The notes beneath the pieces were generated by a model. It was not told the origin of the DNA and did not search any database. It saw only the letters and a list, made by a program, of their open reading frames with translations. Shown piece by piece: positions 43,039 through 51,855 of a stretch of DNA of 64,000 bases. A program made the position numbers and the translations under genes. The DNA is from JAENVU01 sp963801105 (GTDB lineage Bacteria > Actinomycetota > Acidimicrobiia > IMCC26256 > JAENVU01): assembly GCA_963801105.1 (NCBI GenBank), contig CAWDDH010000003.1, positions 2,108,001 to 2,172,000 of the forward strand, written 5' to 3'. Every line of letters starts with the position of its first letter. Positions within the stretch are counted from its first letter, which is position 1.

Positions 43039-43718
43039 CGCCGGCGCGCGCCGGCGGCTCCGAGCCGATCGATCCGACGCCGCCCGAGCCGCCGCCGGAC
43101 GACGCGCCGGAGGTCCACGAACCGGCGGCGCAGCTGGTCGACGCGATCGTCCCGACGGCCGACTGGCGCGACGTCGACCTCGTCGGGGCGCGATGGACGC
43201 GGGTCGAGCTGCGCGGGGTCGCGTTGACGGGCGCCCGGCTCCGGGGCGCGGAGCTCTCCGACGTGCTGTTCGTCGATTGCGAGCTGTCGGCGGCCGACCT
43301 CCACGAGGCCTCGCTCCGACGCGTGGCGTTCCGCGGGTGCCGGATGAGCGCGGTCAACCTGTCCGAGGCGCGTCTCCGTCACGTCCGCTTCGACGACGGC
43401 AAGCTCGACGACGCGAACCTGCGGATGGCAATGGTCGAGCACGCCGCGCTGGTAGGCGGCTCCGCAGTCCGGGTCGACGCGCTGGAAGCGCAGCTGCGTG
43501 CGGTGCGGGTGACGGGCTCCGACCTGACCGGCTCCGACCTCCGGCAGGCCCGGGCCGAGCGGCTCGACCTCCGCGGCTCGGTCGTCGACGGGATCCTGGG
43601 CGCGGCGGAGCTGCGCGATGTCGTGATCGCGGTGGACCAGGTGATCCCTTTCGCGCTCGCCGTCTTCGCCGGCACCGGGATCCGGGTCGTCTCCGACGAG
43701 ACCGCCGGCGACGAATGA
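43035..43718 (+). CDS. Pentapeptide-repeat protein
   Basis: A 227-residue protein whose residues about 45-190 follow the A(D/N)LXX pentapeptide rhythm (VALTGARLRGAELSDV, LSAADLHEASLRRVAFRG, VNLSEARLRHVRFDDGKLDDANL, SDLTGSDLRQARAERLDLRG). This builds a right-handed quadrilateral beta-helix. Some members (MfpA, Qnr) mimic DNA and protect gyrase; others have unknown roles. The N-terminal 40 residues are Pro/Asp-rich. It overlaps the RidA-like gene by GTGA and is followed by the proS promoter. Confidence 0.85.
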   Translation: MTPARAGGSEPIDPTPPEPPPDDAPEVHEPAAQLVDAIVPTADWRDVDLVGARWTRVELRGVALTGARLRGAELSDVLFVDCELSAADLHEASLRRVAFRGCRMSAVNLSEARLRHVRFDDGKLDDANLRMAMVEHAALVGGSAVRVDALEAQLRAVRVTGSDLTGSDLRQARAERLDLRGSVVDGILGAAELRDVVIAVDQVIPFALAVFAGTGIRVVSDETAGDE

Positions 43719-43744
43719 TCGAGGGTGCCATCGACGCGCGGCGG

Positions 43745-43750
43745 TAGCCT
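43745..43750 (+). promoter_or_regulatory. -10 box TAGCCT, leaderless start of proS
   Basis: TAGCCT is eight bases before the proS ATG with no ribosome-binding site between, predicting leaderless translation. Confidence 0.5.
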
Positions 43751-43758
43751 CCCGCGCC

Positions 43759-45489
43759 ATGCGGATGTCGTCCCTCTTCCTGCGCACGCTGCGCGACGAC
43801 CCGGCCGACGCCGAGGTCGAGAGCCACCAGCTGATGGTTCGGGCGGGCCTGATCCGCCGGGTCGCGTCGGGCATCTACTCCTGGCTGCCCCTGGGGAACC
43901 GGGCCCTCCGCAACGTCGCCCAGATCGTGCGGGAGGAGATGGACGCCGCCGGTGCGCAGGAGGTCAGCCTGCCGATCACCCAGCCCCTCGACCTCTGGAA
44001 GCGCTCCGGCCGGGACGAGCTGTACGGCCCGATGATGTTCCGCGTCCAGGACCGCAAGGAGGCCTGGTACGCGCTGGCGCCGACGGCCGAGGAGGTCGTC
44101 ACCACGCTCGTTGCCGGGGAGTACTCGAGCTATCGGGACCTGCCGGTGAACCTGTACCAGATCAACTGGAAGTACCGCGACGAGCTGCGCCCCCGCTTCG
44201 GGCTCCTCCGCTCGCGCGAGTTCCTGATGAAGGACGCCTATTCCTTCGACGCCGACCTCGCGGGTCTGCAGTCGAGCTACGAGGGCATGTACGACGCGTA
44301 CTCGAGGGTGTTCACCCGCTGTGGGCTGACGTTCCGTTCGGTCAAGGCGCAGTCGGGCGAGATCGGCGGCGACACGAGCCAGGAGTTCATGGCCGTGGCC
44401 GCGATCGGCGAGGACGCGTTCGTCTGGTGCGAGCACTGCGACTACGCGGCCAACACCGAGGCGGCGACCCGACAACCGCTCGAGAGTTGGCCGGCGGTCA
44501 ATGTCGCACCCCGGGAGGCGGTCCACACCCCGGACATGCCGGGGATCGATCTGGTCGCAGGGCATCTGGGCGCGTCGCCGGACCAGCTCATCAAGTCCAT
44601 CGCGTTCGACGTCGACGGCGAGTTGGTGCTCGCGCTGGTCCCGGGCGACCGCGAGGTCAACGAGTACGCCGTCATCGGCGCGTTCGCCGGGCAGACGGTG
44701 CGCCGGTTCACCGACGCCGACTTCGCGGCGCGGCCCGACGTACCAAAGGGCTACATCGGCCCGGACTTCGCCGGTGCGGCCCGCACGCTCGCCGACTCGT
44801 CCATCCGCGCGCCTCGTAGCTGGATCACCGGTGCCAACGAGACCGATCACCACGCCCGCAACATGGTGCTGGGCCGGGACTTCACCCCGACCGACTGGGC
44901 CGAGATCGTCGTCGTCGAACCGGGTGACGAGTGCCCCTCGTGCGGGAAGCCGTTGCGCATCGACCGCGGCATCGAGGTCGGGCAGGTCTTCCAGCTGGGC
45001 GACAAGTACTCGAAGGCCCTCGGCGCGGTGTACACCGACGAGCACGGCGCCGAGCACACCATGGAGATGGGCTGTTACGGGATCGGCGTCAGCCGGATCC
45101 TCTCGGCGGTCATCGAGGAGCACCACGACGACGGCGGCATCGCGTGGCCGGCGTCGATCGCCCCGTACCAGGTGCATCTGGTGGTGCTCCCGGGCCGGGG
45201 CGACAACGCGGCCGAGGTCCTGGCCGCCGCGGACGCCCTGTACGAGGGCCTCCGTGCACGGCGGATCGACGTCCTCTACGACGACCGCGAGGTCAGTCCC
45301 GGCGTGAAGTTCGCCGACGCCGACCTCCTCGGCATGCCGGTCCAGGTCACGGTGGGGGCGAAGGGATTCGGGCGCGGCGTGGTGGAGCGCAAGGTCCGCG
45401 CGACGGGTGAGCGCGACGAGCTCCCGGTCGACGGTGCGCTCGACGCGCTCACGGCGCAGGTGGATCAGCTGCTCGCCGCCTCGCGGTAG
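43759..45489 (+). CDS. proS: Prolyl-tRNA synthetase
   Basis: A 576-residue class II synthetase of the bacterial type. Motif 1 region (GLIRRVASGIYSWLPLG), motif 2 (LYQINWKYRDELRPRFGLLRSREFLMKDAYSFD) and motif 3 (MGCYGIGVSRILSAVIEE) are present, and a YbaK-like editing domain that removes mischarged alanine occupies about residues 225-385. The C-terminal anticodon-binding domain ends the protein. In many Actinobacteria proS lies between ispG and rimP; here 12.8 kb of other genes separate it from ispG. Confidence 0.97.
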   Translation: MRMSSLFLRTLRDDPADAEVESHQLMVRAGLIRRVASGIYSWLPLGNRALRNVAQIVREEMDAAGAQEVSLPITQPLDLWKRSGRDELYGPMMFRVQDRKEAWYALAPTAEEVVTTLVAGEYSSYRDLPVNLYQINWKYRDELRPRFGLLRSREFLMKDAYSFDADLAGLQSSYEGMYDAYSRVFTRCGLTFRSVKAQSGEIGGDTSQEFMAVAAIGEDAFVWCEHCDYAANTEAATRQPLESWPAVNVAPREAVHTPDMPGIDLVAGHLGASPDQLIKSIAFDVDGELVLALVPGDREVNEYAVIGAFAGQTVRRFTDADFAARPDVPKGYIGPDFAGAARTLADSSIRAPRSWITGANETDHHARNMVLGRDFTPTDWAEIVVVEPGDECPSCGKPLRIDRGIEVGQVFQLGDKYSKALGAVYTDEHGAEHTMEMGCYGIGVSRILSAVIEEHHDDGGIAWPASIAPYQVHLVVLPGRGDNAAEVLAAADALYEGLRARRIDVLYDDREVSPGVKFADADLLGMPVQVTVGAKGFGRGVVERKVRATGERDELPVDGALDALTAQVDQLLAASR

Positions 45490-45519
45490 CGGCCGAGCAC
45501 GAGATCACGCGCCCGGGGG

Positions 45520-45525
45520 TACGGT
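45520..45525 (+). promoter_or_regulatory. -10 box TACGGT, leaderless start of the ligase gene
   Basis: TACGGT lies six bases before the ligase ATG, within the 42-base gap after proS. Confidence 0.5.
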
Positions 45526-45531
45526 CGGAGC

Positions 45532-46599
45532 ATGACGCTGCCGGTTCCGCCGCCCGTCTCGCCGATGCTCGCCAAGCTCGTACGGGAGCTCCCGGTCGGC
45601 GATTCCTGGAGCTACGAGCCCAAGTGGGACGGCTTCCGCTGCATCGTCTTCCGGGACGGTCAGGACGTCGAGCTCGGGTCCCGGAACGAGCGGCCGCTGA
45701 CCCGCTACTTCCCGGAGCTGCTGGACCCCCTGCGCGCCGCGCTGCCCGACCGCGCCGTCGTCGACGGCGAGATCGTGATCATGACCGAGCACGGCCTGGA
45801 CTTCGACCAGCTCTCCCAGCGGATCCATCCGGCCGCGAGCCGGATCGCCAGGCTCGCGGCCGAGACGCCGGCCGCGTTCGTGGCCTTCGACCTGCTCGCC
45901 ACCGATCGGGACCTGCGCGAGGAGCCGTTCGAGACCCGTCGGACCGCGCTCGAGGCCGCGATCCGGCCGAACCCGACGGTGCTCCTCACGCCACGGACAC
46001 GCGATCCGGTCTCGGCCGGCGTGTGGTTCGAGCAGTTCGAGGGCGCCGGGCTCGACGGTCTCGTCGTGAAGGACGCGGGAGGCACCTACCGGTCCGGTGA
46101 TCGCGGCTGGCTCAAGGTCAAGCACCTCCGGACCGCCGACTGCGTGGTCGCCGGGTTCCGCCGGCACAAGGACGGCAACGGGGTCGGCTCGCTCCTGCTC
46201 GGGCTCTACGACGACGCGGGCACCCTCCACCACGTCGGGGTGGCCTCGAGCTTCGACGCCAAGACCCGCGTCCGACTCGCCGAGGAGCTCGAGCCGTACC
46301 GGGCCGGGGCACTCGACGGGCACCCGTGGGCCGACTGGGCGAGCGCGGAGGCCGGCGAGGGCGACGGGCAGCGACGGCCGGGTGCGCCGAGCCGCTGGAA
46401 CGCGAAGAAGGACCTCTCGTGGGAGCCGCTGCGGATCGAGCTGGTGGCCGAGGTCGCCTACGAGCACATGCAGGGCGACCGCTTCCGCCACACCGCGCGG
46501 TTCCAGCGGTGGCGCCAGGACCGCGATCCCGCCACGTGCACCTACGAGCAGCTCGAGGTCCCCGTCCCCGTCGCGCTCCGCGCGGTCTTCGGCGCCTGA
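45532..46599 (+). CDS. ATP-dependent DNA ligase (LigC-like)
   Basis: A 355-residue stand-alone ligase. The adenylated Lys is K31 in SYEPKWDGFR (motif I); motif III (FVAFDLLA), motif IV (GLDGLVVKD) and motif V (GWLKVKHLR) follow, then an OB-fold domain with ADCVVAGFRRHKDG. It matches mycobacterial LigC rather than LigD, lacking polymerase and phosphoesterase domains. LigC acts in base-excision and other repair. No Ku gene is nearby. Its own leaderless promoter sets it apart from proS. Confidence 0.9.
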   Translation: MTLPVPPPVSPMLAKLVRELPVGDSWSYEPKWDGFRCIVFRDGQDVELGSRNERPLTRYFPELLDPLRAALPDRAVVDGEIVIMTEHGLDFDQLSQRIHPAASRIARLAAETPAAFVAFDLLATDRDLREEPFETRRTALEAAIRPNPTVLLTPRTRDPVSAGVWFEQFEGAGLDGLVVKDAGGTYRSGDRGWLKVKHLRTADCVVAGFRRHKDGNGVGSLLLGLYDDAGTLHHVGVASSFDAKTRVRLAEELEPYRAGALDGHPWADWASAEAGEGDGQRRPGAPSRWNAKKDLSWEPLRIELVAEVAYEHMQGDRFRHTARFQRWRQDRDPATCTYEQLEVPVPVALRAVFGA

Positions 46600-46910
46600 G
46601 CGGGGGCCCGGTTCCGCTCCTCGCAAACTGCTCGAATCGCCCCCGAAATCCGGGCCGATCCGTCGGTGGCCCACCGGGACGCCGGGCAGGTCGTCTGGTA
46701 GTGTCCACGCGCTTCGCCGACAGGAAGGTCGGTGGAGTGGTCTCGACGATCGAGGCCCGTTCGTTCCCCGCGGAACGGACGGGGATCCGAAGAGGCCAGG
46801 CCAGCGTGGGCCTCGTGCCCACGCATTTTGTTGACTGGACCCGGTTCGGTGGCGACACCGGACGCAGGCGGGATCGCCCGGTGGGCGACGAGACGGAAGG
46901 GAGGTGTCCC
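46600..46910 (+). promoter_or_regulatory. Long leader region of the rimP-nusA-infB operon
   Basis: This 311-base gap has a -10-like TAGTGT at 46699-46704, giving a leader of about 200 bases. It contains a hairpin GTTCGTTCC/GGAACGGAC (46759-46780, one G-T pair) and a stronger terminator-like hairpin (see 46804). The frame of rimP is open throughout, but rimP itself begins at the canonical ATG after GAAGGGAGG. No initiator tRNA gene, found here in enterobacteria, is present. Confidence 0.5.
46804..46832 (+). terminator. Intrinsic-terminator-like attenuator before rimP
   Basis: GCGTGGGC pairs perfectly with GCCCACGC across a five-base loop (46804-46824) and is followed by ATTTTGTT. This is the classical form of an intrinsic terminator, placed about 100 bases into the leader of an operon that encodes NusA, a factor that itself acts on such hairpins. 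Autoregulation by attenuation is plausible. Confidence 0.6.
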
Positions 46911-47435
46911 ATGACCGACCGAGTGACGGCACTCCGAGCCGAGCTCACCCCGATCGTGGAGAGCCTCGGCCTTTCCGTCTACGACGTGACCCTCACCGGT
47001 GGCGACCGCCCGACCCTCGCCGTCGTGCTCGACCGCGAGGGCGGTATCGACCTGGACGCGCTCGAGACGGCCACGCGTTCGATCTCGGTGGCCCTTGACG
47101 CACTGGACCCGCTGAAGGCTCGCTACCTCCTCGAGGTGTCGAGCCCCGGCCTCGAACGTGCGCTGCGCACGATCGAGCACTTCGCCAACGCACGTGGCGA
47201 GACGGTCACGATGAAGGTACGCGGTGCCGACGGTCGCATCGAGCGCCTGCGCGGCGAGGTCGTCGCGGTGGCGACCGGCGGGGAGCTCACCGTCACCGTC
47301 ACGACCGACGCAGGAGATCGCACGGTCGCGCTCGACGCCGTCGAGTCCGCGCGGACCGTCTTCGTGTGGGGTCCCGCGCCCAAGCCCGGACGCGGATCCC
47401 GCCCCGGCCGGAAGAAAGAGGTGGCGGCGCGATGA
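46911..47435 (+). CDS. rimP: Ribosome maturation factor RimP
   Basis: A 174-residue 30S maturation factor. The N-terminal domain shows LTPIVESLGLSVYDVTLTGG and the core contains YLLEVSSPGLERALRTIEHF, highly characteristic of the family, followed by the Sm-like C-terminal domain. The ATG at 46911 has GAAGGGAGG upstream. It heads rimP-nusA-ylxR-infB and overlaps nusA by ATGA. Confidence 0.96.
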   Translation: MTDRVTALRAELTPIVESLGLSVYDVTLTGGDRPTLAVVLDREGGIDLDALETATRSISVALDALDPLKARYLLEVSSPGLERALRTIEHFANARGETVTMKVRGADGRIERLRGEVVAVATGGELTVTVTTDAGDRTVALDAVESARTVFVWGPAPKPGRGSRPGRKKEVAAR

Positions 47436-48802
47436 ACAGCGACATGATGGAAGCGCTGTACACGATCGAGCGCGAGAAGGGGATCTCGGTCGAGATCATG
47501 CTCGAAGCGCTCGCCAACGCGCTCGTGACCGCGTACAAGCGGATGCCCGACGCCGCCGAGGAGGCCCTGGTCGAGATCGACATCGAGACCGGGGACATCC
47601 ACGTGATCGCCCAGGAGCTCGACGAGGACGGCCACGTCGTCAAGGAGTGGGACGACACCCCGAACGACTTCGGGCGCATCGCCGCGCAGACCGCGAAGCA
47701 GGTGATCCTGCAGCGGATCCGCGAGGCCGAGCGCGAGATGAAGTACGAGGAGTACGCCGGGCGCGAAGGCGACATCGTCACCGGGATCATCCAGCAGACC
47801 GACCAGCGCTACACGCTGCTGGACCTCGGCAAGGTCGAGGCGCTGCTGCCCCAGGCCGAGCAGGTCCAGAACGAGCGCTACGACCACGGCAGCCGGCTGA
47901 AGGCCTACATCGTCGAGGTGCGCAAGACCGCGAAGGGTCCCCAGATCGTCGTGTCCCGGACCCACCCGGGGCTCGTGAAGCGCCTGTTCGAGCTCGAGGT
48001 GCCCGAGCTGCTCGACGGCGTCGTCGAGCTGCGCGCCGTGGCGCGTGAGCCCGGCCACCGCACGAAGATCGCAGTCGCGTCGAACGACCCCAACGTGGAT
48101 CCGGTCGGCGCCTGCGTCGGTGCCCGCGGTGCGCGCGTGCGCATGGTCGTCACCGAGCTCCGCGGCGAGAAGGTCGACATCGTTCCGTACACCGACGACC
48201 CCTCCGACTTCGTGATGAAGGCACTCGCGCCGGCGCGGGTGCGCGAGGTGCGCATTCATCCCGACACCGGGACCGCCGAGGTCATCGTCCCCGATTTCCA
48301 GTTGTCGCTCGCGATCGGCAAGGAAGGGCAGAACGCGCGTCTCGCGGCGCGCCTCAGCGGCTGGCGGGTCGACATCAAGAGCGAGGCGCAGCTCGCCGAG
48401 GAGGAGTCCGGCGGCGGGGTCGAGTACGCCGAGGGCGAGTGGGTCGAGAACGAGTCGGGTGAGCTCGTCTGGCAGCCGGCGGAGGGTGGCGACGCCATCT
48501 CCGCGGCCGAGGCGGGCTACGCCGAGCCGTTCGCGGCCGGTGGTCCGGCCGGTAGCGCGGGCGGGGAAGCTGCGTCCGCGGAGGGCGGCGCCCCCGCGGC
48601 CGACGGAGCCGCACCCGCGGAGGGCGGCGCACCCGAAGCGAGCGCGCCCGAGGCCGACGCGGTGCCCGCCGCCGACGCGGTGCCGGACCAGACCGCGACG
48701 ACCGAGACCATCGAGGACGAGGCCGGGGCAGGAACCGACGCGACGGCCACGAGCGAGGAAGCCGGTGAGGAAGCCGGGGAGGAGTCCAGCGAGAAGATCT
48801 GA
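47432..48802 (+). CDS. nusA: Transcription termination/antitermination factor NusA
   Basis: A 456-residue protein: an N-terminal RNA-polymerase-binding domain (EALYTIEREKGISVEIMLEAL), an S1 domain (GDIVTGIIQQTDQRYTLLDLG), then two KH domains (GACVGARGARVRMVVTEL, LAIGKEGQNARLAARLSGW). After residue 340 comes a tail of about 110 acidic and Ala-rich residues not needed for the known core. It modulates pausing, termination and antitermination. It overlaps rimP by four bases and ylxR by 38. Confidence 0.96.
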   Translation: MNSDMMEALYTIEREKGISVEIMLEALANALVTAYKRMPDAAEEALVEIDIETGDIHVIAQELDEDGHVVKEWDDTPNDFGRIAAQTAKQVILQRIREAEREMKYEEYAGREGDIVTGIIQQTDQRYTLLDLGKVEALLPQAEQVQNERYDHGSRLKAYIVEVRKTAKGPQIVVSRTHPGLVKRLFELEVPELLDGVVELRAVAREPGHRTKIAVASNDPNVDPVGACVGARGARVRMVVTELRGEKVDIVPYTDDPSDFVMKALAPARVREVRIHPDTGTAEVIVPDFQLSLAIGKEGQNARLAARLSGWRVDIKSEAQLAEEESGGGVEYAEGEWVENESGELVWQPAEGGDAISAAEAGYAEPFAAGGPAGSAGGEAASAEGGAPAADGAAPAEGGAPEASAPEADAVPAADAVPDQTATTETIEDEAGAGTDATATSEEAGEEAGEESSEKI

Positions 48803-49094
48803 TCCGGTCCGCACGTGCGTCGGTTGTCGACGGCGCGGCTCGCCGGACTCCCTGGTCCGGATCGCCCGCGGCGACGACGGCCGGGTACGGGTGGGACGGG
48901 ACGAGCCGGGACGAGGGGCGTGGTTGTGTGCCGACCGCGCCGAGTGCCTCGACCTGGCGGTCCGACGGCGAGCGATCGCACGAGCGCTCCGGATCGAACT
49001 ATCGGAAGAGGAACTGACGACGCTCCGTGTGAGACTGTACGGAGCAGCCCCGGAGGGGGCACACCCGGATGGTGAGCCATCCGGTGGAGGGTGA
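48765..49094 (+). CDS. YlxR (DUF448) RNA-binding-like protein
   Basis: A 109-residue member of the YlxR family, whose core RTCVGCRRRGSPDSLVRIAR and GRGAWLCADRAECLDLAV are clear. In Bacillus and Clostridium relatives YlxR (RnpM) affects RNase P and gene expression. It has always been found between nusA and infB. I chose GTG 48765 (GAGGAA upstream), placing the start 38 bases inside nusA; no in-frame start codon lies nearer the core. The N-terminal 15 residues are basic. Confidence 0.85.
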   Translation: MRKPGRSPARRSDPVRTCVGCRRRGSPDSLVRIARGDDGRVRVGRDEPGRGAWLCADRAECLDLAVRRRAIARALRIELSEEELTTLRVRLYGAAPEGAHPDGEPSGGG

Positions 49095-49102
49095 GGAACG
49101 AC

Positions 49103-51808
49103 TTGGCCACCAAGAAGATCAGGGTCTATGAGCTGGCCCGCGAGCTAGGCGTCGAGAACCAGGTGGTGCTCGACCTCGCGGACGAGCTCAAGATCGGCGT
49201 CAAGAGCCACTCGTCGAGCATCGACGACCCGTCGGCGGATCGCGTCCGGCGCCTGGCGGACAGCCGCGAGCTGCGGGGCGAGCCGATCGTCGACGAGCCC
49301 AAGCCCGAGCCGAAGCCGAAGTCCCGTGGCAAGGCTGCCGCGCCCGAGGCGCCGGCCGCGCCCGTGGTCGAGACCGCGCCGGCCGAGCCGTCGACCACTC
49401 CCGAGCCCACCGGCGCCGAGCCGAGCGAGCCCGCGCCGGTCGTCGAAGCACCCCGGCCCCGGGTCGTGCGCTCGACCGGTGGCATCACCCCGCCACCCGC
49501 GCCGCGTCCGGCGGCCCCGCCCGAGTCCAAGCCGGTCGCGCCGGCGGCGTCGAGCGCCCCGTCGATCGGGGACAAGCCGGCCGCGTCGATCGGGGACAAG
49601 CCCGCGCCGCCACCCGCACCCCTGCGCAGTGCCACCGGCAAGCCGATCCCGCCCCCGCCCGGCCAGCGGGTGATCCCGCCCCCGCCCGGCCAGCGTTCCG
49701 CTCCCGGTCGGAGCGGTTCCGGCGGCCCGCCGCGCAGCGGTGGCGGCCCGGGTGGCGGCTTCAACCGCAGTGGTCCCGGTGGCGGCGGCCCGGGTGGCGG
49801 CTTCAACCGCGGTGGTCCCGGTGGCGGTCCCGGCGGTGGCGGCCCCGGCGGGCCCGGCGGCGGTCGTGGTGGCCCCGGAGGCTTCAACCGCGGTCGTGGT
49901 CCCGGAGGTCCGGGTCAACGGCCCCGGCGCAAGAAGCGTCGTCGTCGCGGGTTCGAGGAGCTCGGTCCGGCCAGCGCACCCTCGCTGACGCCGTCCGACG
50001 TCCCCGTCCCCGAGGGGGAGATCGTCATCTCGCGCGGCGTCACGATCCAGGAGCTCGCGCCCAAGCTGAACCGTACGAGCGCGGACCTCGTTCGCATCCT
50101 GTTCGACGCGGGCGAGATGGTCACCAGCACCCAGTCGATGGCCGACGAGATGATCGAGCTGATCGCGCAGGAGCTCGGTGCCGAGGTCCTGCTCGTCGAG
50201 CCCGGCCAGGAGGCCGAGCTCGAGCTCCAGGCTCTCCTCGGCGACGACGAGGACGAGGAGGAGACCGGCCTCCCGGCCCGCGCGCCGGTCGTGACCGTGA
50301 TGGGTCACGTCGACCACGGCAAGACCACGCTGCTCGACCGCATCCGGTCGGCCAACGTCGTCGCGGGCGAGGCCGGCGGCATCACCCAGCACATCGGCGC
50401 CTACCAGGTCGTCAAGAGCGATCGGCCGATCACCTTCATCGACACGCCGGGTCACGAGGCGTTCACGGCGATGCGCAAGCGCGGTGCCGACGCGACCGAC
50501 GTCGCGGTGCTCGTGGTCGCGGCCGACGACGGCGTGATGCCCCAGACGGTCGAGGCGCTGAACCATGCACGCGCCGCCGAGGTCCCGATCGTCGTCGCGA
50601 TCACCAAGATCGACCGCGACAACGCCGACGTCAACCGCGTCAAGCAGCAGCTCGTCGAGCAGGCGCTCATCCCCGAGGAGTGGGGTGGCGACACGGTCGT
50701 CAACGAGGTCGCCGCGACCGAGGGCGTCGGTGTCGACGAGCTCCTGGACTCGATCCTGCTCGTTGCCGACCTCTATGACCCGCCGCTCGGGGCCAACCCC
50801 GACGTCCCCGCCCGTGCCTTCGTGCTCGAGTCGAACCTCGACCAGGGCCGGGGTCCGGTCGCGACCGTGCTCGTCGAGCGTGGGACCCTGCACGTCGGCG
50901 ACCCGGTCGTCGCCGGTGGCGGATGGGGCAAGGTGCGGGCGCTGTTCGACGACACCGGCCAGCAGGTCAAGGAGGCCGGCCCGTCCACCCCGGTGGAGGT
51001 GCTCGGCCTCGACGACGTGCCCCTCGCCGGCGACGAGCTGCGGGTCGCGCCCAACGAGAAGATCGCCCGGACCGTCGCCGAGGCCCGGTCCCGGCGTCGC
51101 CGGGTGGCGGCCCAGGCCCACCCGATGATCCTCGCGGGTGGTGCACGCCTCGAGGACATCTTCGCGATGGTCGAGCGCGGCGAGGTCGCGACGCTCAACC
51201 TCGTGGTCAAGGCCGACGTCCAGGGATCGCTCGAGGCGCTCACCGACGCGCTCCGCAAGCTCGACCAGGAGCACGAGGAGGTGCGGCTGTCGTTCGTGCA
51301 CCGCGCCGTCGGTGGGATCACCGAGAGCGACGTCAACCTGGCGGCCGTGGCGAACGCGACCGTGATCGGGTTCAACGTGCGTCCGGACCGCAAGGCCCGT
51401 GAGCTCGCGGAGTCCGAGAAGGTGGAGATGCGCCTCTACGAGGTCATCTACCAGGTGCTCGACGACGTCAACGCGGCGCTCATCGGCATGCTGAAGCCGG
51501 AGTTCGAGGAGGTCGTCACCGGCGACGCAGAGGTCCGTGAGGTCTTCGGCGTCCCGCGCGTCGGCAAGGTCGCCGGGTGCTTCGTCCGCAACGGCGTCAT
51601 CACCCGCGGCTCGAAGGTCCGTTTCCTGCGCGAGGGCACGATCATCTGGAAGGGTGCGATCGCGTCCCTCCGGCGGTTCAAGGACGACGTGCGCGAGGTC
51701 CGCGAGGGCTTCGAGTGCGGGATCGGGCTCGAGAACTACCAGGACCTCAAGGCCGGCGACATCATCGAGACCTACGAGGACCGCGAGATCGCCCGCACGA
51801 CGTCCTGA
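49103..51808 (+). CDS. infB: Translation initiation factor IF-2
   Basis: A 901-residue GTPase that places initiator tRNA on the 30S subunit. The N-terminal domain (ATKKIRVYELARELG) is followed by an Ala/Pro/Glu linker and, at about residues 205-275, Gly/Pro/Arg repeats (GGPGGGFNRGGPGGG). The G domain shows GHVDHGKTTLLD, DTPGHEAF and TKID, then domains II-IV. I chose TTG 49103 because GAGG sits six bases before it and it gives the family-typical beginning; a GTG at 49091 overlaps ylxR and has no spaced ribosome-binding site. Confidence 0.96.
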   Translation: MATKKIRVYELARELGVENQVVLDLADELKIGVKSHSSSIDDPSADRVRRLADSRELRGEPIVDEPKPEPKPKSRGKAAAPEAPAAPVVETAPAEPSTTPEPTGAEPSEPAPVVEAPRPRVVRSTGGITPPPAPRPAAPPESKPVAPAASSAPSIGDKPAASIGDKPAPPPAPLRSATGKPIPPPPGQRVIPPPPGQRSAPGRSGSGGPPRSGGGPGGGFNRSGPGGGGPGGGFNRGGPGGGPGGGGPGGPGGGRGGPGGFNRGRGPGGPGQRPRRKKRRRRGFEELGPASAPSLTPSDVPVPEGEIVISRGVTIQELAPKLNRTSADLVRILFDAGEMVTSTQSMADEMIELIAQELGAEVLLVEPGQEAELELQALLGDDEDEEETGLPARAPVVTVMGHVDHGKTTLLDRIRSANVVAGEAGGITQHIGAYQVVKSDRPITFIDTPGHEAFTAMRKRGADATDVAVLVVAADDGVMPQTVEALNHARAAEVPIVVAITKIDRDNADVNRVKQQLVEQALIPEEWGGDTVVNEVAATEGVGVDELLDSILLVADLYDPPLGANPDVPARAFVLESNLDQGRGPVATVLVERGTLHVGDPVVAGGGWGKVRALFDDTGQQVKEAGPSTPVEVLGLDDVPLAGDELRVAPNEKIARTVAEARSRRRRVAAQAHPMILAGGARLEDIFAMVERGEVATLNLVVKADVQGSLEALTDALRKLDQEHEEVRLSFVHRAVGGITESDVNLAAVANATVIGFNVRPDRKARELAESEKVEMRLYEVIYQVLDDVNAALIGMLKPEFEEVVTGDAEVREVFGVPRVGKVAGCFVRNGVITRGSKVRFLREGTIIWKGAIASLRRFKDDVREVREGFECGIGLENYQDLKAGDIIETYEDREIARTTS

Positions 51809-51855
51809 TCCCGCGTCCCGAATCCGCGTCCGGCATCCCGATCCGGAGGGCCGCC

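Noticed and set aside
46326..46910. In-frame extension of rimP by over 190 codons
   Set aside because: The frame is open by chance; the ATG at 46911 has a strong ribosome-binding site and the family N-terminus, and the preceding bases form leader hairpins.
46600..46910. Initiator tRNA gene upstream of rimP
   Set aside because: No cloverleaf or CCA-ended acceptor stem could be found; the hairpins have terminator form.
49091..49093. GTG start for infB
   Set aside because: The nearest purine-rich site touches it without spacing, while TTG 49103 has GAGG at six bases and gives the usual beginning of IF-2.
49735..49900. Repeat array taken as a possible CRISPR or minisatellite
   Set aside because: It is in frame within IF-2 and encodes Gly-Pro-Arg repeats; units are unequal and lack spacers.
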